Source: Sphingosinicella sp963974575
GTDB taxonomy: Bacteria; Pseudomonadota; Alphaproteobacteria; Sphingomonadales; Sphingomonadaceae
NCBI RefSeq assembly: GCF_963974575.1
Contig: NZ_CAXBBQ010000005.1
Coordinates: 273,171-337,170, forward strand
Length of the DNA: 64,000 bases
Direction: 5' to 3'
Both the position numbers and the translations under genes were made by a program. Shown in pieces: positions 52,799-61,900 of the stretch. Numbering within the stretch: position 1 is the first letter of the stretch; every line of letters starts with the position of its first letter. The notes under the pieces are model-generated. The model was not told the origin of the DNA. It made no database searches and saw only the letters and a program-made list of their open reading frames with translations.

Positions 52799-52858
52799 CG
52801 CCGGAGTGAGGAACGCTCCGGCGATGCCTCGTGCCCGCGCCACGTGGCACGCGGGCAC
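52799..52858 (-). terminator. paired hairpins after the capsid fusion
   Basis: Two perfect hairpins stand in line: CGCCGGAG with CTCCGGCG (52799-52823) and GTGCCCGCG with CGCGGGCAC (52831-52858, loop containing CCACGTGG). They fall ten bases past the stop of the capsid fusion and before the DnaT-like gene. There is no T run, so termination is uncertain. Confidence 0.45.
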
Positions 52859-52868
52859 CGAGTATCGG

Positions 52869-53504
52869 TTAGATGGCGCGAACACCCTTGAGGCGTGCGG
52901 CTGCGCGGGGGTGCTTGATGACCATGCCGCTGTACCATTCGATGCGGGTTCGAAGGGCGGGCTTATCATCGACTTCGCCAAGATCCCGCACGCTGATCGG
53001 TGCGGTCTGGATGCCGTGGAATGTGTCCGCGCCGAAGCGCACCGCGTAGATCGAAGAGGTGACGTTAGACGAACCCTGCGTCTCGTCGAACGCGAGGATT
53101 TCCGCGCCGGTCTCATCCTCTTCGACGATGCCGAAGGGAACGCCTGCATAGCCGTCGAGTTCGCGGCCCAGCTGATCGGTGGTGATCGTGAGTGCGTTCA
53201 CGCTGCGCGCCAGCTGGCGAGCCTTGCGGCGAAGCCCCTTGTTCATCAGGAGCATGGAAGGCGTAGGCGTGTGCTTCGTGATCGCGGTGGTCGTCGGTGC
53301 GTCCACTCGGTCGCCTGCGTCCCATTCTGCTCGCCACGCCGCGATGATGGGGAGGGCGCGGCGCTCGGCAAGCTGGCGATCGGTCGTGCCAAGTGACTTG
53401 ATGCGCTCGCGTGGACCTCCAAGGGTCTGCCTCTGGCGTGGGACAGCAATTCGCACGTGCCATGTTCCTCTTTTCCCACGCTGAAACAGGTGCCGCGAAA
53501 TCAT
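52869..53504 (-). CDS. integrase N-terminus fused to major capsid C-terminus (deletion chimera)
   Basis: A 211-residue open frame with two unrelated halves. Residues 1-70, starting MISRHLFQRGKRGTWHVRIA and containing DRQLAERRALPIIAAWRAEW, match the N-terminal DNA-arm-binding region of tyrosine integrases; the catalytic RHRY domain is missing. From about residue 80 on, HTPTPSMLLMNKGLRRKARQ, then GIVEEDETGAEILAF, FGADTFHGIQTAPISVRDLGEVDDKP and RTRIEWYSGMVI, it matches the C-terminal part of a phage major capsid protein. An internal deletion between int and the capsid gene, in frame, is the simplest origin. Neither half is expected to work alone. Iterons lie just upstream. Confidence 0.75.
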   Translation of the reverse strand: MISRHLFQRGKRGTWHVRIAVPRQRQTLGGPRERIKSLGTTDRQLAERRALPIIAAWRAEWDAGDRVDAPTTTAITKHTPTPSMLLMNKGLRRKARQLARSVNALTITTDQLGRELDGYAGVPFGIVEEDETGAEILAFDETQGSSNVTSSIYAVRFGADTFHGIQTAPISVRDLGEVDDKPALRTRIEWYSGMVIKHPRAAARLKGVRAI

Positions 53505-53517
53505 GCCTACGCCCTCT

Positions 53518-53552
53518 TGCTCTGTAGCAAGTTCTGTAGCAAGTCGTGTAGC
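53518..53552 (+). repeat. 12-bp-period CTGTAGC iterons inside attR
   Basis: CTGTAGC occurs at 53522-53528 and 53534-53540, with the variant GTGTAGC at 53546-53552, the same 12-base period as near attL. Bases 53518-53540 are identical to 44820-44842. They lie upstream of the integrase start and may be arm sites and/or control of int. Confidence 0.7.
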
Positions 53553-53624
53553 AGGTGTCACTATAAGCCTTTGAAAAAGCGCGACTCGTTGCGATTTCTG
53601 TGTCAAGGGGCTTGTTGGATTCAC

Positions 53625-53642
53625 ATCCTGTCTCCCCGACCA
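53625..53642 (+). repeat. attR core, 18-bp repeat of the tRNA-Pro 3' end
   Basis: An exact copy of 44764-44781. Only the 3' end is present here; the rest of the cloverleaf is not, so this is an attachment site and not a second tRNA gene. Confidence 0.88.
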
Positions 53643-53768
53643 ACGGATTTTCTTGTTCCGGCACCCCCCTGGAATTTCCCAAGACCACAAAGGATAGAGG
53701 CAGGGCAGGGCGGGGCTTTGATGTTGTCCTTGACGCTTTTTTAAGCGGTGTTGTGCTCCAAATGGGGA

Positions 53769-54374
53769 ATGAAAACCTATTTATCGACTGTTGTCGCGTT
53801 CGGCGCCGTGACGGCGTTCAGCGCGCCGGCTCAGGCGGCGCTCATCACGTGTCCGTCCAGCTTCGTTGCGGACGGCACCGCCAAGCTGTTCAATGGCAGC
53901 AACAGTGCCGCGGCAGCTTGCCAGTACGATAACGCGACCTCGCAAAGCACTGTTGCCAGCCTTGCCAACATCAATACGTCCGGCTTCTTCGGCTACAGCG
54001 ATTGGGTCGGCAACAGTCAGGGGCAGATTGATTCCGGGGTCGGCGGAGCGGGGGCGTTCAATGTCGCCGGTATCGATTTCGCAGCCTACGATTACATTCT
54101 CGTGTTCAAGAGCGGCGCCGGAACGCATCTGACTGCATTCCTCTTCAACGAGGAATTCGCGTCGGGCAATTGGACGACGCCGTTTACCGATCCGCCGTTC
54201 GACCTGCCGGGTAAGAGCACTTCACATGGTGTTTCGCATTACTCGATCGTGAAGCGCTTCAACCCGAAAATTGAAGAGCCGCCGGTCAACATCCCGGAGC
54301 CGGAAGTGCTGGCGCTGCTCGGTCTTGGAATTGTTGGGCTTGGCCTGATCCGGCGCCGGCTTCGCAGTCGCTGA
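53769..54374 (+). CDS. PEP-CTERM sorting-domain protein
   Basis: A 201-residue exported protein. The signal peptide ends near AQAAL (residue 22), the body is beta-rich with Gly/Ser/Asn, and the C-terminus has IPEPEVLALLGLGIVGLG then a basic Arg-rich end. This is the PEP-CTERM signal (Pro-Glu-Pro, membrane helix, Arg cluster) recognised by exosortase. Three Cys occur near the mature N-terminus. ATG at 53769 is chosen because it opens the signal peptide. No exosortase gene is in the window. It is the first host gene beyond attR. Confidence 0.8.
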   Translation: MKTYLSTVVAFGAVTAFSAPAQAALITCPSSFVADGTAKLFNGSNSAAAACQYDNATSQSTVASLANINTSGFFGYSDWVGNSQGQIDSGVGGAGAFNVAGIDFAAYDYILVFKSGAGTHLTAFLFNEEFASGNWTTPFTDPPFDLPGKSTSHGVSHYSIVKRFNPKIEEPPVNIPEPEVLALLGLGIVGLGLIRRRLRSR

Positions 54375-54399
54375 CGCTTTAAAGGATTTAGCGAGCGGG

Positions 54400-54425
54400 A
54401 GGCGTCCAGGGATGGGCGCCTTTTT
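54400..54425 (+). terminator. rho-independent terminator after the PEP-CTERM gene
   Basis: A stem AGGCGTCC/GGGCGCCT with one G-U pair and a six-base loop, followed by a run of T (54421-54425). It lies 26 bases past the stop. Confidence 0.8.
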
Positions 54426-54609
54426 CGTTTTTCAGCCCAGGCGCGCCTGCCAATTCATGTCCAAAGGATGGGACTCTCGTTTTTAGTGACGGGCTTCAAG
54501 GGCGCACGCGTGTTGTCGAGCCTTGCCGGCCACGTCGTGCGGGAAGCGCCAGGCTTCCCACCTCGCCGCCAAAGGCGATGCCGGCGACTTTTTCTCTTTT
54601 CTCTTCAGA

Positions 54610-54628
54610 ATTTTCAATTATTGAAAAT
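54610..54628 (+). promoter_or_regulatory. inverted repeat upstream of the beta-lactamase-like gene
   Basis: ATTTTCAA, three bases, TTGAAAAT, a perfect 8-bp inverted repeat 28 bases before the ATG at 54657. It is a possible operator. The rest of 54426-54656 shows nothing else. Confidence 0.35.
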
Positions 54629-54656
54629 GTGGCCGGATTGGGAGAGGGAGGGCGCG

Positions 54657-56138
54657 ATGAGGTTCGTACGGATGGGCCGCTTGATAGGCGTGCTGGCGTT
54701 GCTTTGCGCGACGAGCCCTGCCTTCGCTGATCGTTTCGATCCGGTTCGCACGGCCATACGCGAGCAGATTGTGGAGAGCGGCGTGCCTTCCATTACCGTT
54801 GCGGTAATGCAGGACGGCAAGATTATCTGGGAGGAGGGCTTCGGCTGGGCTGATCGCGAAAAGCAGATCGCTGCGGATGCGCACACCATGTATTCGCTCG
54901 CATCGATTTCGAAGCCGATTACGGCCACCGGGCTGATGACGCTTGTTAAGGGCGGGAAAATCGATCTCGATCGTCCCGCTGACGATTATCTCGGCAATGC
55001 GAAGCTGACGGCTCGGGTCGGCGACGCGAGAGATGCGACTGTGCGGCGCATCGCGGGGCATACAGCGGGCCTGCCTCTATACTATCAGTTTTTTTACGAG
55101 GATGAACCGGTTGCCCGTCCGCCGATGGGAGAAACCATTCAGCGTTATGCCAATTTGGTAAGCGCGCCGGGTGAGCGATACCAGTATTCCAATCTCGGCT
55201 TCGGCATCCTCGACCATATCATCAGCCGCGTTTCGGGCAGCAGCTATGCGGATTTCATGCGTCGGGAGGTTTTCCTGCCGCTTGGATTGACCCGCACGAC
55301 GGTGGATATAGGGCCGGGTCTCGAACCGTATACGGCGACGCGCTACGACCAAAACGGACAGCCAATCCCCTTCTATACGTTTGACCATCCCGGCGGCTCG
55401 GCAGTCTTTTCGAGCGCGCACGATCTTGTTCGTTTCGCTGGGTTCCACCTCAAGAACCGTTTGCCGGGGCAAAAGCAGATCCTTGGCGCCGCGATGATCG
55501 ATGAAATGCACCGCCCGATCGATCCGCAGGCCGATCGTGAGGAGGGAAGTGGTTACGGCATTGGTTTTAACGTGCGGACAAAAGACGGTTACCGTGTCGT
55601 CTCGCATTCGGGCGGCATGGCAGGTGTCGCCACGATCATGCAGCTTTTTCCCGATCGCAACGTCGCCATAGTGGTTCTCACCAATTCCAGCAGCGCGGCG
55701 CCGCGCATCATCGCCGACAAGATCGCCGCAACCATGCTGCCGGGTTGGAAGCCTTCGCCGGTGCCGACAGAACCGGAAACACGGCCATTTTCGCCCACGC
55801 CCGCTCTCGTGGGAACATGGAAAGGCACGTTGTCGACACCCGAGACGGAGATGCCGGTCGAGCTCGTCTTTCAGAATGACGGGCTGATCCGTGCCACGTT
55901 CGGCAACCAGTTGCCGACGCTCGTTTCCAAGGCTCGGTTCGAGAGGGGCTTTTTCGACGGTGACCTCAACGCGCGTATCCCGAACCCCGATGTTCGGCGC
56001 TACAGCTACTTCGTGCATCTCGCGCTGAAATTGGACGGTGCGATGCTCCGCGGTGCCGCGACTGCGATCGGGGATAGGGACAACGACCGCGTTCGCAATG
56101 CGCTTACGCATTGGCTGGCGCTGACGAAGCAGCCCTGA
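54657..56138 (+). CDS. serine hydrolase, class C beta-lactamase-like (S12)
   Basis: A 493-residue exported protein of the S12/beta-lactamase-related family. The signal peptide ends near AFADR (residue 22). The nucleophile motif SISK lies near residue 83, the Tyr motif YSNLGFG near 180, and HSGG near 317 takes the place of the KTG box. An extra C-terminal beta domain of about 100 residues follows. Such proteins include esterases and peptidases, so resistance is not implied. ATG at 54657 is preceded by GGGAGAGGGAGGG. The winged-helix gene follows. Confidence 0.85.
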   Translation: MRFVRMGRLIGVLALLCATSPAFADRFDPVRTAIREQIVESGVPSITVAVMQDGKIIWEEGFGWADREKQIAADAHTMYSLASISKPITATGLMTLVKGGKIDLDRPADDYLGNAKLTARVGDARDATVRRIAGHTAGLPLYYQFFYEDEPVARPPMGETIQRYANLVSAPGERYQYSNLGFGILDHIISRVSGSSYADFMRREVFLPLGLTRTTVDIGPGLEPYTATRYDQNGQPIPFYTFDHPGGSAVFSSAHDLVRFAGFHLKNRLPGQKQILGAAMIDEMHRPIDPQADREEGSGYGIGFNVRTKDGYRVVSHSGGMAGVATIMQLFPDRNVAIVVLTNSSSAAPRIIADKIAATMLPGWKPSPVPTEPETRPFSPTPALVGTWKGTLSTPETEMPVELVFQNDGLIRATFGNQLPTLVSKARFERGFFDGDLNARIPNPDVRRYSYFVHLALKLDGAMLRGAATAIGDRDNDRVRNALTHWLALTKQP

Positions 56139-56255
56139 ACCTGCCCGGTCAATTCACGATTTCCTTGCGCACTTCCGACTGATATCAGCGGCACTGGTCA
56201 GGTTCGGAAATATGACGGGCGCGCGCTGCGCCTCGTGTGCTGTTATGGGAAGCGT

Positions 56256-57128
56256 ATGGCCGAAACCTTTGCCGCGGCGGGACCACCCCGTTTCCAGTTG
56301 GCGCTGCCATCGATCGCGGAAACCGCGCTCCGTTCCAATCTCGACGCTGTCGGCATCAGCTATGCGCGGATCGACCCCGCCTCGCTGTTCGGGGCGCCGC
56401 TGGCAAAGCTGCCGCTGATCGTTTCGGGGAAAGCCGGTCTTGTCGCCGGGACGGGGCAGCCTTTGGCGGACATCGGAATTCTATCCAAAACTGCACCAGT
56501 TATAGTCATTCTGGACGACGATGCGTTGGACGACGCGATATCCATTATGGATATTGAAGGTGTCGAACTGGCCGTATGGCCGCTGGAGGCCGAGGACATC
56601 TTGAGCATTCTTCAACGCATCGACATCGGGCAGGGGTACGCGGCGGGTGTCCATGACAGAGGGCCGGACGCCTTTGTCCAGATCGGTATGCTGAGCGATG
56701 AGGTCAGCCGTATTGCCGATCAGCTCGCGCGCCTTGCGAGCATGAAGGATGGACCCGTGCTGCCCGCGGCTGTGACGGACCGCAGCGCTGCGGAAACCGC
56801 GCGGAGTATCCGGGAGATCATCCGCAAGCGGCAGGTGCGCAAGCAGTTCTTTCCGGCCGAACTCTTCGCCGATCCGGCCTGGGATATCATGCTCGACCTT
56901 GCCGCCGCTCGGCTGGAAGGCAAGCAGGTCAGCGTCTCCAGCCTCTGCATCGCCGCCGAGGTGCCGACGACGACGGCGCTCCGCTGGATCAAGGGTATGA
57001 CCGACGCCGGGATGCTGGCGCGGCGCAGCGATCCCGAGGACGGACGCCGGAGCTTCATCGACCTGTCCGACGAGGCGGCCGAGGCGATGGACCGCTACAT
57101 CGCACTCGTCGACAGCGGCGCGATCTGA
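56256..57128 (+). CDS. winged-helix regulator with receiver-like N-terminus
   Basis: A 290-residue protein. Residues about 1-125 are alpha/beta with DDDALDDAISIMDIEG, suggesting a degenerate receiver fold; a coiled helix lies at about 140-165 (SDEVSRIADQLARLASM). The C-terminus has a winged-helix DNA-binding domain (about 205-285) with VSVSSLCIAAEVPTTTALRWIKGMTD and the wing RRSDPEDGRR, of MarR type. Start at 56256 has GGGAAG upstream. Its target is unknown. The stop is seven bases from the convergent eipA. Confidence 0.75.
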   Translation: MAETFAAAGPPRFQLALPSIAETALRSNLDAVGISYARIDPASLFGAPLAKLPLIVSGKAGLVAGTGQPLADIGILSKTAPVIVILDDDALDDAISIMDIEGVELAVWPLEAEDILSILQRIDIGQGYAAGVHDRGPDAFVQIGMLSDEVSRIADQLARLASMKDGPVLPAAVTDRSAAETARSIREIIRKRQVRKQFFPAELFADPAWDIMLDLAAARLEGKQVSVSSLCIAAEVPTTTALRWIKGMTDAGMLARRSDPEDGRRSFIDLSDEAAEAMDRYIALVDSGAI

Positions 57129-57134
57129 TCCAGC

Positions 57135-57902
57135 CTAGAAGGGCAGAAAGCTCTTCTTCTTCGAAAAGCGCAGATAACCGGCGTTAACGCCAAGTCGCCA
57201 GCCCACGCCCAGCTTGATGGGCACGATCACCACGTCGCCGCGCTGCACATACTGGGCGGAAAGGCCACCGATGATGTAGGCTTTGCCTTCCGCGGCGGGG
57301 TAGGCGCGGAACAGCTCCTCGGTATCGTAGAGCTTATAAATGAGAATGAATGTCTTGCTGCCGTCGGCGCCGACATCGAAGCCGATGGACGGCCCGCGCC
57401 AGTAGATCGGCATTTCGCCTTCCACCTTGTGGTAGAGCTTACCCTCGCCATAGCGCACACCGACGCCGATGGCGCCGCCGCCTTCGCGCCCGGCGATATA
57501 AGCGTTGGGCTGGCCGAGATCCTTGAAAACCGTCTCGATCATGCGGGCGAGGCCTTCCGCGCCGCGCCCGAAGACGTTCTCGGCGGCGCTGAGCACCTCG
57601 CTCTGGCTGAACACGGGCTGCAGGTCGCCGTCACCCACCGCACCGGGTGCTGCAGTGGAGGCGGGGGCTGTGGGCAGGCCGCTTTGCGCGGAGGGCTCGG
57701 ACGGGGGCGGAGGTGGGGGAGTCGCTGGAGCGGCGGCGACCGGCGCGGTGGACGGCGGCACTTCGGCAGACATCGTTCCGTAGGCGGCCTCGCTTCCGGG
57801 CACCGGCGCCAGATCGGCATTGGCGTCCTGCGCGTGCGCAGTCGCTGCCAGGATCATCATCGAAAACACCGCAAAACCGGTCCGGCCCATACGAAACATC
57901 AA
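57135..57902 (-). CDS. eipA: envelope integrity protein EipA (DUF1134)
   Basis: A 255-residue periplasmic protein of the DUF1134/EipA family, needed for envelope integrity in Brucella and Caulobacter. The signal peptide ends near AHAQD (residue 25), then a Pro/Ala-rich linker to about residue 90. The C-terminal DUF1134 domain has GGGAIGVGVRYGEGKLYHKV, then IYWRGPSIGFDVGADGSK and a run ending GVGWRLGVNAGYLRFS. It is divergent from the LuxR-type gene across 227 bases with no other feature. Confidence 0.85.
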   Translation of the reverse strand: MMFRMGRTGFAVFSMMILAATAHAQDANADLAPVPGSEAAYGTMSAEVPPSTAPVAAAPATPPPPPPSEPSAQSGLPTAPASTAAPGAVGDGDLQPVFSQSEVLSAAENVFGRGAEGLARMIETVFKDLGQPNAYIAGREGGGAIGVGVRYGEGKLYHKVEGEMPIYWRGPSIGFDVGADGSKTFILIYKLYDTEELFRAYPAAEGKAYIIGGLSAQYVQRGDVVIVPIKLGVGWRLGVNAGYLRFSKKKSFLPF

Positions 57903-58129
57903 CCTTAATCTCCCGCTTCATTGACGGCTTCGGAGAGACCATGCGACGGGGAGTCCCCGAAATCAATGGCGCCTGCCGCAGCGTTACTTGAAAGCCGCAC
58001 GGCTGAACCCGGCTTGAACCGACAGATACTTAGTATGCGTCACGCTCTTGTCACCCGGTGCGTGGCATGTTGAAATATGGCTCAAATGAGTCCGACTCGG
58101 CATCGAGCGGCCATACTGGGGAGAGAAAC

Positions 58130-58900
58130 GTGACGTTGCAGGATGATATTGCACGCGTTTCGGTGCGCACCATGGATAATATTCGTCCGGCTGCGGAGGC
58201 GCTGCGCGACATGGTGGAGCGCAACGCGCCGAGCTTCCGCGTCGCGATCACCGACAATATCTGCTCGAAGCGGCCGATGGTGGACGATGAGGGGAACACG
58301 CTCTCTTCAGAAGTCTTCGGCTTCGTAAGCGATGAGGAACGGCAATGGAGCGAGCACCGCGTCGCGCTCAGCTCTCCGCTGCTTCGAGCGTGCCGCTATG
58401 AAAGCGAGCCGTTCTGGGCGAACGAGGAGGGCTTCCGCACACAGCAGCCGAACCCGTACCTCGACGGTATCGACCTTTCGAACTTCGACAAACGCGCGAT
58501 GTGCCATGCCGCCGTGGTGATCCCGGTACACCTGCCTTTCGGCCAGATCGGTGTCGCGGTCATCGGATCGGCGCGGAATCTGAGCGACCTGTCGGAGGTC
58601 TACGAAAATTTTGCCGACGAATGGGGCGTGTGGGTCCACCGCTTCCTTGCAGGCTATGTGAAGCTGATGCGGACACGCAAGTGGCTGCCGATGGACTGCC
58701 AGCTGACCAAGCGCGAGGTCGAGTGCCTGCGCTGGGCGGCCGTCGGCAAGACCGACAAGGAGATCAGCCTGATCCTCGCGCGGAGCCACGCCACGGTGCG
58801 CTTCCACATCCAGAACGCGGGCGAGAAGCTGGACGCGGTGAACCGCAGCCAGACGATCTTCAAGGCCGCGCAACTGGGGTATCTCGGCCTCGCGGCTTAG
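58130..58900 (+). CDS. LuxR-type transcriptional regulator
   Basis: A 256-residue protein with a GAF-like or autoinducer-like N-terminal domain (about residues 20-170) and a C-terminal LuxR helix-turn-helix: LTKREVECLRWAAVGKTDKE, then ISLILARSHATVRFHIQNAGEKL. It lacks a recognisable set of AHL ligand residues, so the signal is unknown, and no luxI is nearby. GTG at 58130 has GGGGAGAGAAAC upstream and is preferred over the start at 58058. Confidence 0.85.
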   Translation: MTLQDDIARVSVRTMDNIRPAAEALRDMVERNAPSFRVAITDNICSKRPMVDDEGNTLSSEVFGFVSDEERQWSEHRVALSSPLLRACRYESEPFWANEEGFRTQQPNPYLDGIDLSNFDKRAMCHAAVVIPVHLPFGQIGVAVIGSARNLSDLSEVYENFADEWGVWVHRFLAGYVKLMRTRKWLPMDCQLTKREVECLRWAAVGKTDKEISLILARSHATVRFHIQNAGEKLDAVNRSQTIFKAAQLGYLGLAA

Positions 58901-58928
58901 GACGATCCACTTCGCGAAGCGGAGTGCG

Positions 58929-61900
58929 CTACACGCGCCCGAAGCCTCCACCGCCGGGGGTTTCGATTTCAACCGCATCGCCTGACTGAACCTCTGCGCG
59001 CGCGGTAGCGGCGAGGGGCTCGCTCGTGCCGTTTTTGCGGATGACGCGGCCTGCGCCGGGTTTCGCATCCGCGCCGCCGGAGAGGCCGAAGGGCGCGACG
59101 CGGCGGCGGTTGGCGAGGAGACTGACGGTCATCGGTTCTAGGAATGCGAGGCGGCGGATAACGCCGTCGCCACCCTTGTGCCGGCCTGCGCCGCCAGAAT
59201 CGCGCCGGACGGCGAAGTTTTCGACGCGGACCGGGAAACGAAGCTCGAGCACTTCGGGATCGGTGAGGCGGCTGTTGGTCATGTGCGTCTGCACGGCGTC
59301 GGCGCCGTCGAAGTCCGGCCCGGCGCCGGAGCCGCCCGCGATCGTTTCGTAATACTGATGCCGGGCATTGCCGAAGGTGAGGTTGTTCATCGTGCCCTGC
59401 GCGGCGGCCATGACACCGAGCGCGCCGTAGAGTGCGTCGCAGATCACCTGGCTGGTTTCCACGTTGCCCGCGACGACGGCTGCGCCTGCCCCGGGATTGA
59501 GCATGGAGCCTTCGGGCACGATGAGCGTGATCGGGCGCAGGCAACCCTCGTTCATCGGGATGTCGTCGTCGACCAGCGTGCGGAACACGTAGAGCACGGC
59601 GGCGCGGCAGACCGACAGCGGCGCGTTGAAATTGTCGGGGAACTGCGCGCTCGTGCCGGTGAAATCGACCGTGGCCGCGCGGCTCGCATGGTCGATGGTG
59701 ACGCGGACCTCGACCGCTGCGCCATTATCCATTTCGTAGCGGAAGTGGCCGTTCGTCAGCGCGCCGATGGCCTGGCGCACGGCCGCCTCGGCATTGTCCT
59801 GCACGTGGCGCGTGTACGCCTCCACCGTATCGAGGCCGAATTCGGCGATCATGGCGCGCAGCGCATCACCGCCGCGCGTGCAGGCGGCGACCTGCGCCTT
59901 CAGATCGGCGATGTTCTGGGCCGGATTTCGCGCCGGATAGGGGCCGGATGCGAGCGTTTTCTGCGTCTCTGTTTCGCAAAACGCACCGGCCGAGACGAGA
60001 AGTTCGCTGTCGAAGAGGACGCCTTCATCCTCCAGCGTCTTTGAGTCCGGCGGCATCGAACCGGGGGTGAGGCCGCCGATATCGGCCTGATGGCCGCGCG
60101 CGGCGGTATAGAACAATATGTCGCCGCCGTCCGCGCGGGCGAACACGGGCGCGACCACGGTGACGTCGGGCAAATGCGTCCCGCCGTTCATCGGGTTGTT
60201 GAGCGCGAAGGCGTCTCCGGGGCGCATCCGGCCGCCGTGCGCGCGGATGACGGCGCGCACGCTGTCGCCCATCGAGCCGAGATGCACGGGCATGTGCGGC
60301 GCGTTGGCGATGAGGCCGCCTGCGAGGTCGAAGAGCGCGCAGGAGAAATCGAGGCGCTCTTTGATGTTCACCGAATGCGCGGTGGTCTGGAGCGCGATGC
60401 CCATTTCCTCGGCGATGGCCATGAAGCGGTTGTTGAAGATTTCGACCATCACCGGATCGGCGTCGGTGCCGAGCGCGCGCTGCGCGGGGAGGGGGACGAC
60501 GCGGCGGAGGATGAGCTCGGCGCCGGGGGACACCTCGCCGCGCCAGCCTGCATCGATGACGGTGGTGGCGCCGTCTTCGAGGATGACGGCGGGACCGTTT
60601 ATCGCCTCGCCGGGCACGAGGGCGCCGCGCGCGAGGACGGGGGCTTCGACGGAGGCGCCGTCCACGATCATCGTGCAGGCGGAGGGTGCGTGCGACGCGC
60701 TTTCCACGCGGATCGGCGGCGCGGGCCAATGGCCGACCGCTTCCACGCTCACCGCCTCGATCACCAGCGCGCCGCCGGGCATCACGTAGCCGAACCGGGC
60801 GCGGTGCTCGGCCTCGAAGGCGGCACGCATGTCTTCGGGCGGGGCGAGCGGGAGGGAGAGGCCGCTGTCGGCCCCGGCGTAGCGAAGCTCCGCGCGGCGG
60901 GCGACGGAAACGCCCGCGAGGTCGTTTGCCTGCGCGGCGAGCGCGGCACGGGCATCGGCTTCGAGCGTGTCGGCAAGGGCTTCCGCAGAGGCGACGCCCT
61001 CATCCAGCGGTGCGCCGAGCGTGCGTTCGCGCAAGGCGGTGAGATCGGCGAGGCCCATGCCGAGCGCCGAGAGCAGCCCGGCGAGCGGGTGCACGTAGAC
61101 TTGGCCGATGCCGAGCGCGTCGGCGACCTTGCAGGCGTGCTGGCCGCCCGCGCCGCCGAAGCTGGAGAGTGTGCAGGTGGTGACGTTGTGGCCGCGCTGG
61201 ATGGAAATCTGGCGCACGGCCTTGGCCATGTCGTCCACCGCGATGGCGATGAAGCCTTCCGCGAGTGCCGCGCCGGTGATGGGGTGTCCGGTGGCGGCGG
61301 AGACCTCGGCTGCGAGAGCGTCCACGTGGCGGACGACGGCGTCGCGGTCGAGCGGCTGATCGCCGCCGGGGCCGAAGATCGCCGGGAAGTGCGCGGGCTG
61401 GATACGGCCGAGGTAGATGTTGCAATCGGTGATGGTGAGCGGCCCGCCGCGCCGGTAGCTCATCGGGCCGGGGTTCGCGCCCGCCGATTCCGGGCCGACG
61501 CGCAGCCGCGCGCCATCGAAACGGCAGATCGAGCCGCCGCCCGCCGCGACCGTGTGGATGGCGAGCATCGGCGCGCGGATGCGTGTGCCTGCGACGACCG
61601 TTTCGTGCGTCCGCTCGAAGCTTCCGGTGTAGAGCGAGACATCGGTCGAGGTGCCGCCCATGTCGAAGCCGACGACGCGGCTTATGCCTGCGGCCCCGGC
61701 CGTCTTTGCCATGCCGACGATACCGCCCGCCGGGCCGGAGAGGATCGCGTTCGCACCGCTGAAGGCGCCTTCGCCTGCAAGGCCTCCGCTCGACTGCATG
61801 AACATCAAGCGCGTGCCGGGGTCGAGCTTGCTCGTCACCTGCCGCACGTAGCGGCGCAGGGCCGGGGAGAGGTAGGCATCGGCGACGGTGGTATCGCCGC

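Noticed and set aside
53600..53642. second tRNA-like sequence near attR
   Set aside because: Only the 3' 18 bases match; there are no D, anticodon or complete T arms.
54657..56138. calling the S12 hydrolase an antibiotic-resistance beta-lactamase
   Set aside because: It has an HSGG in place of KTG and an extra C-terminal domain typical of esterase or peptidase relatives; resistance cannot be inferred.
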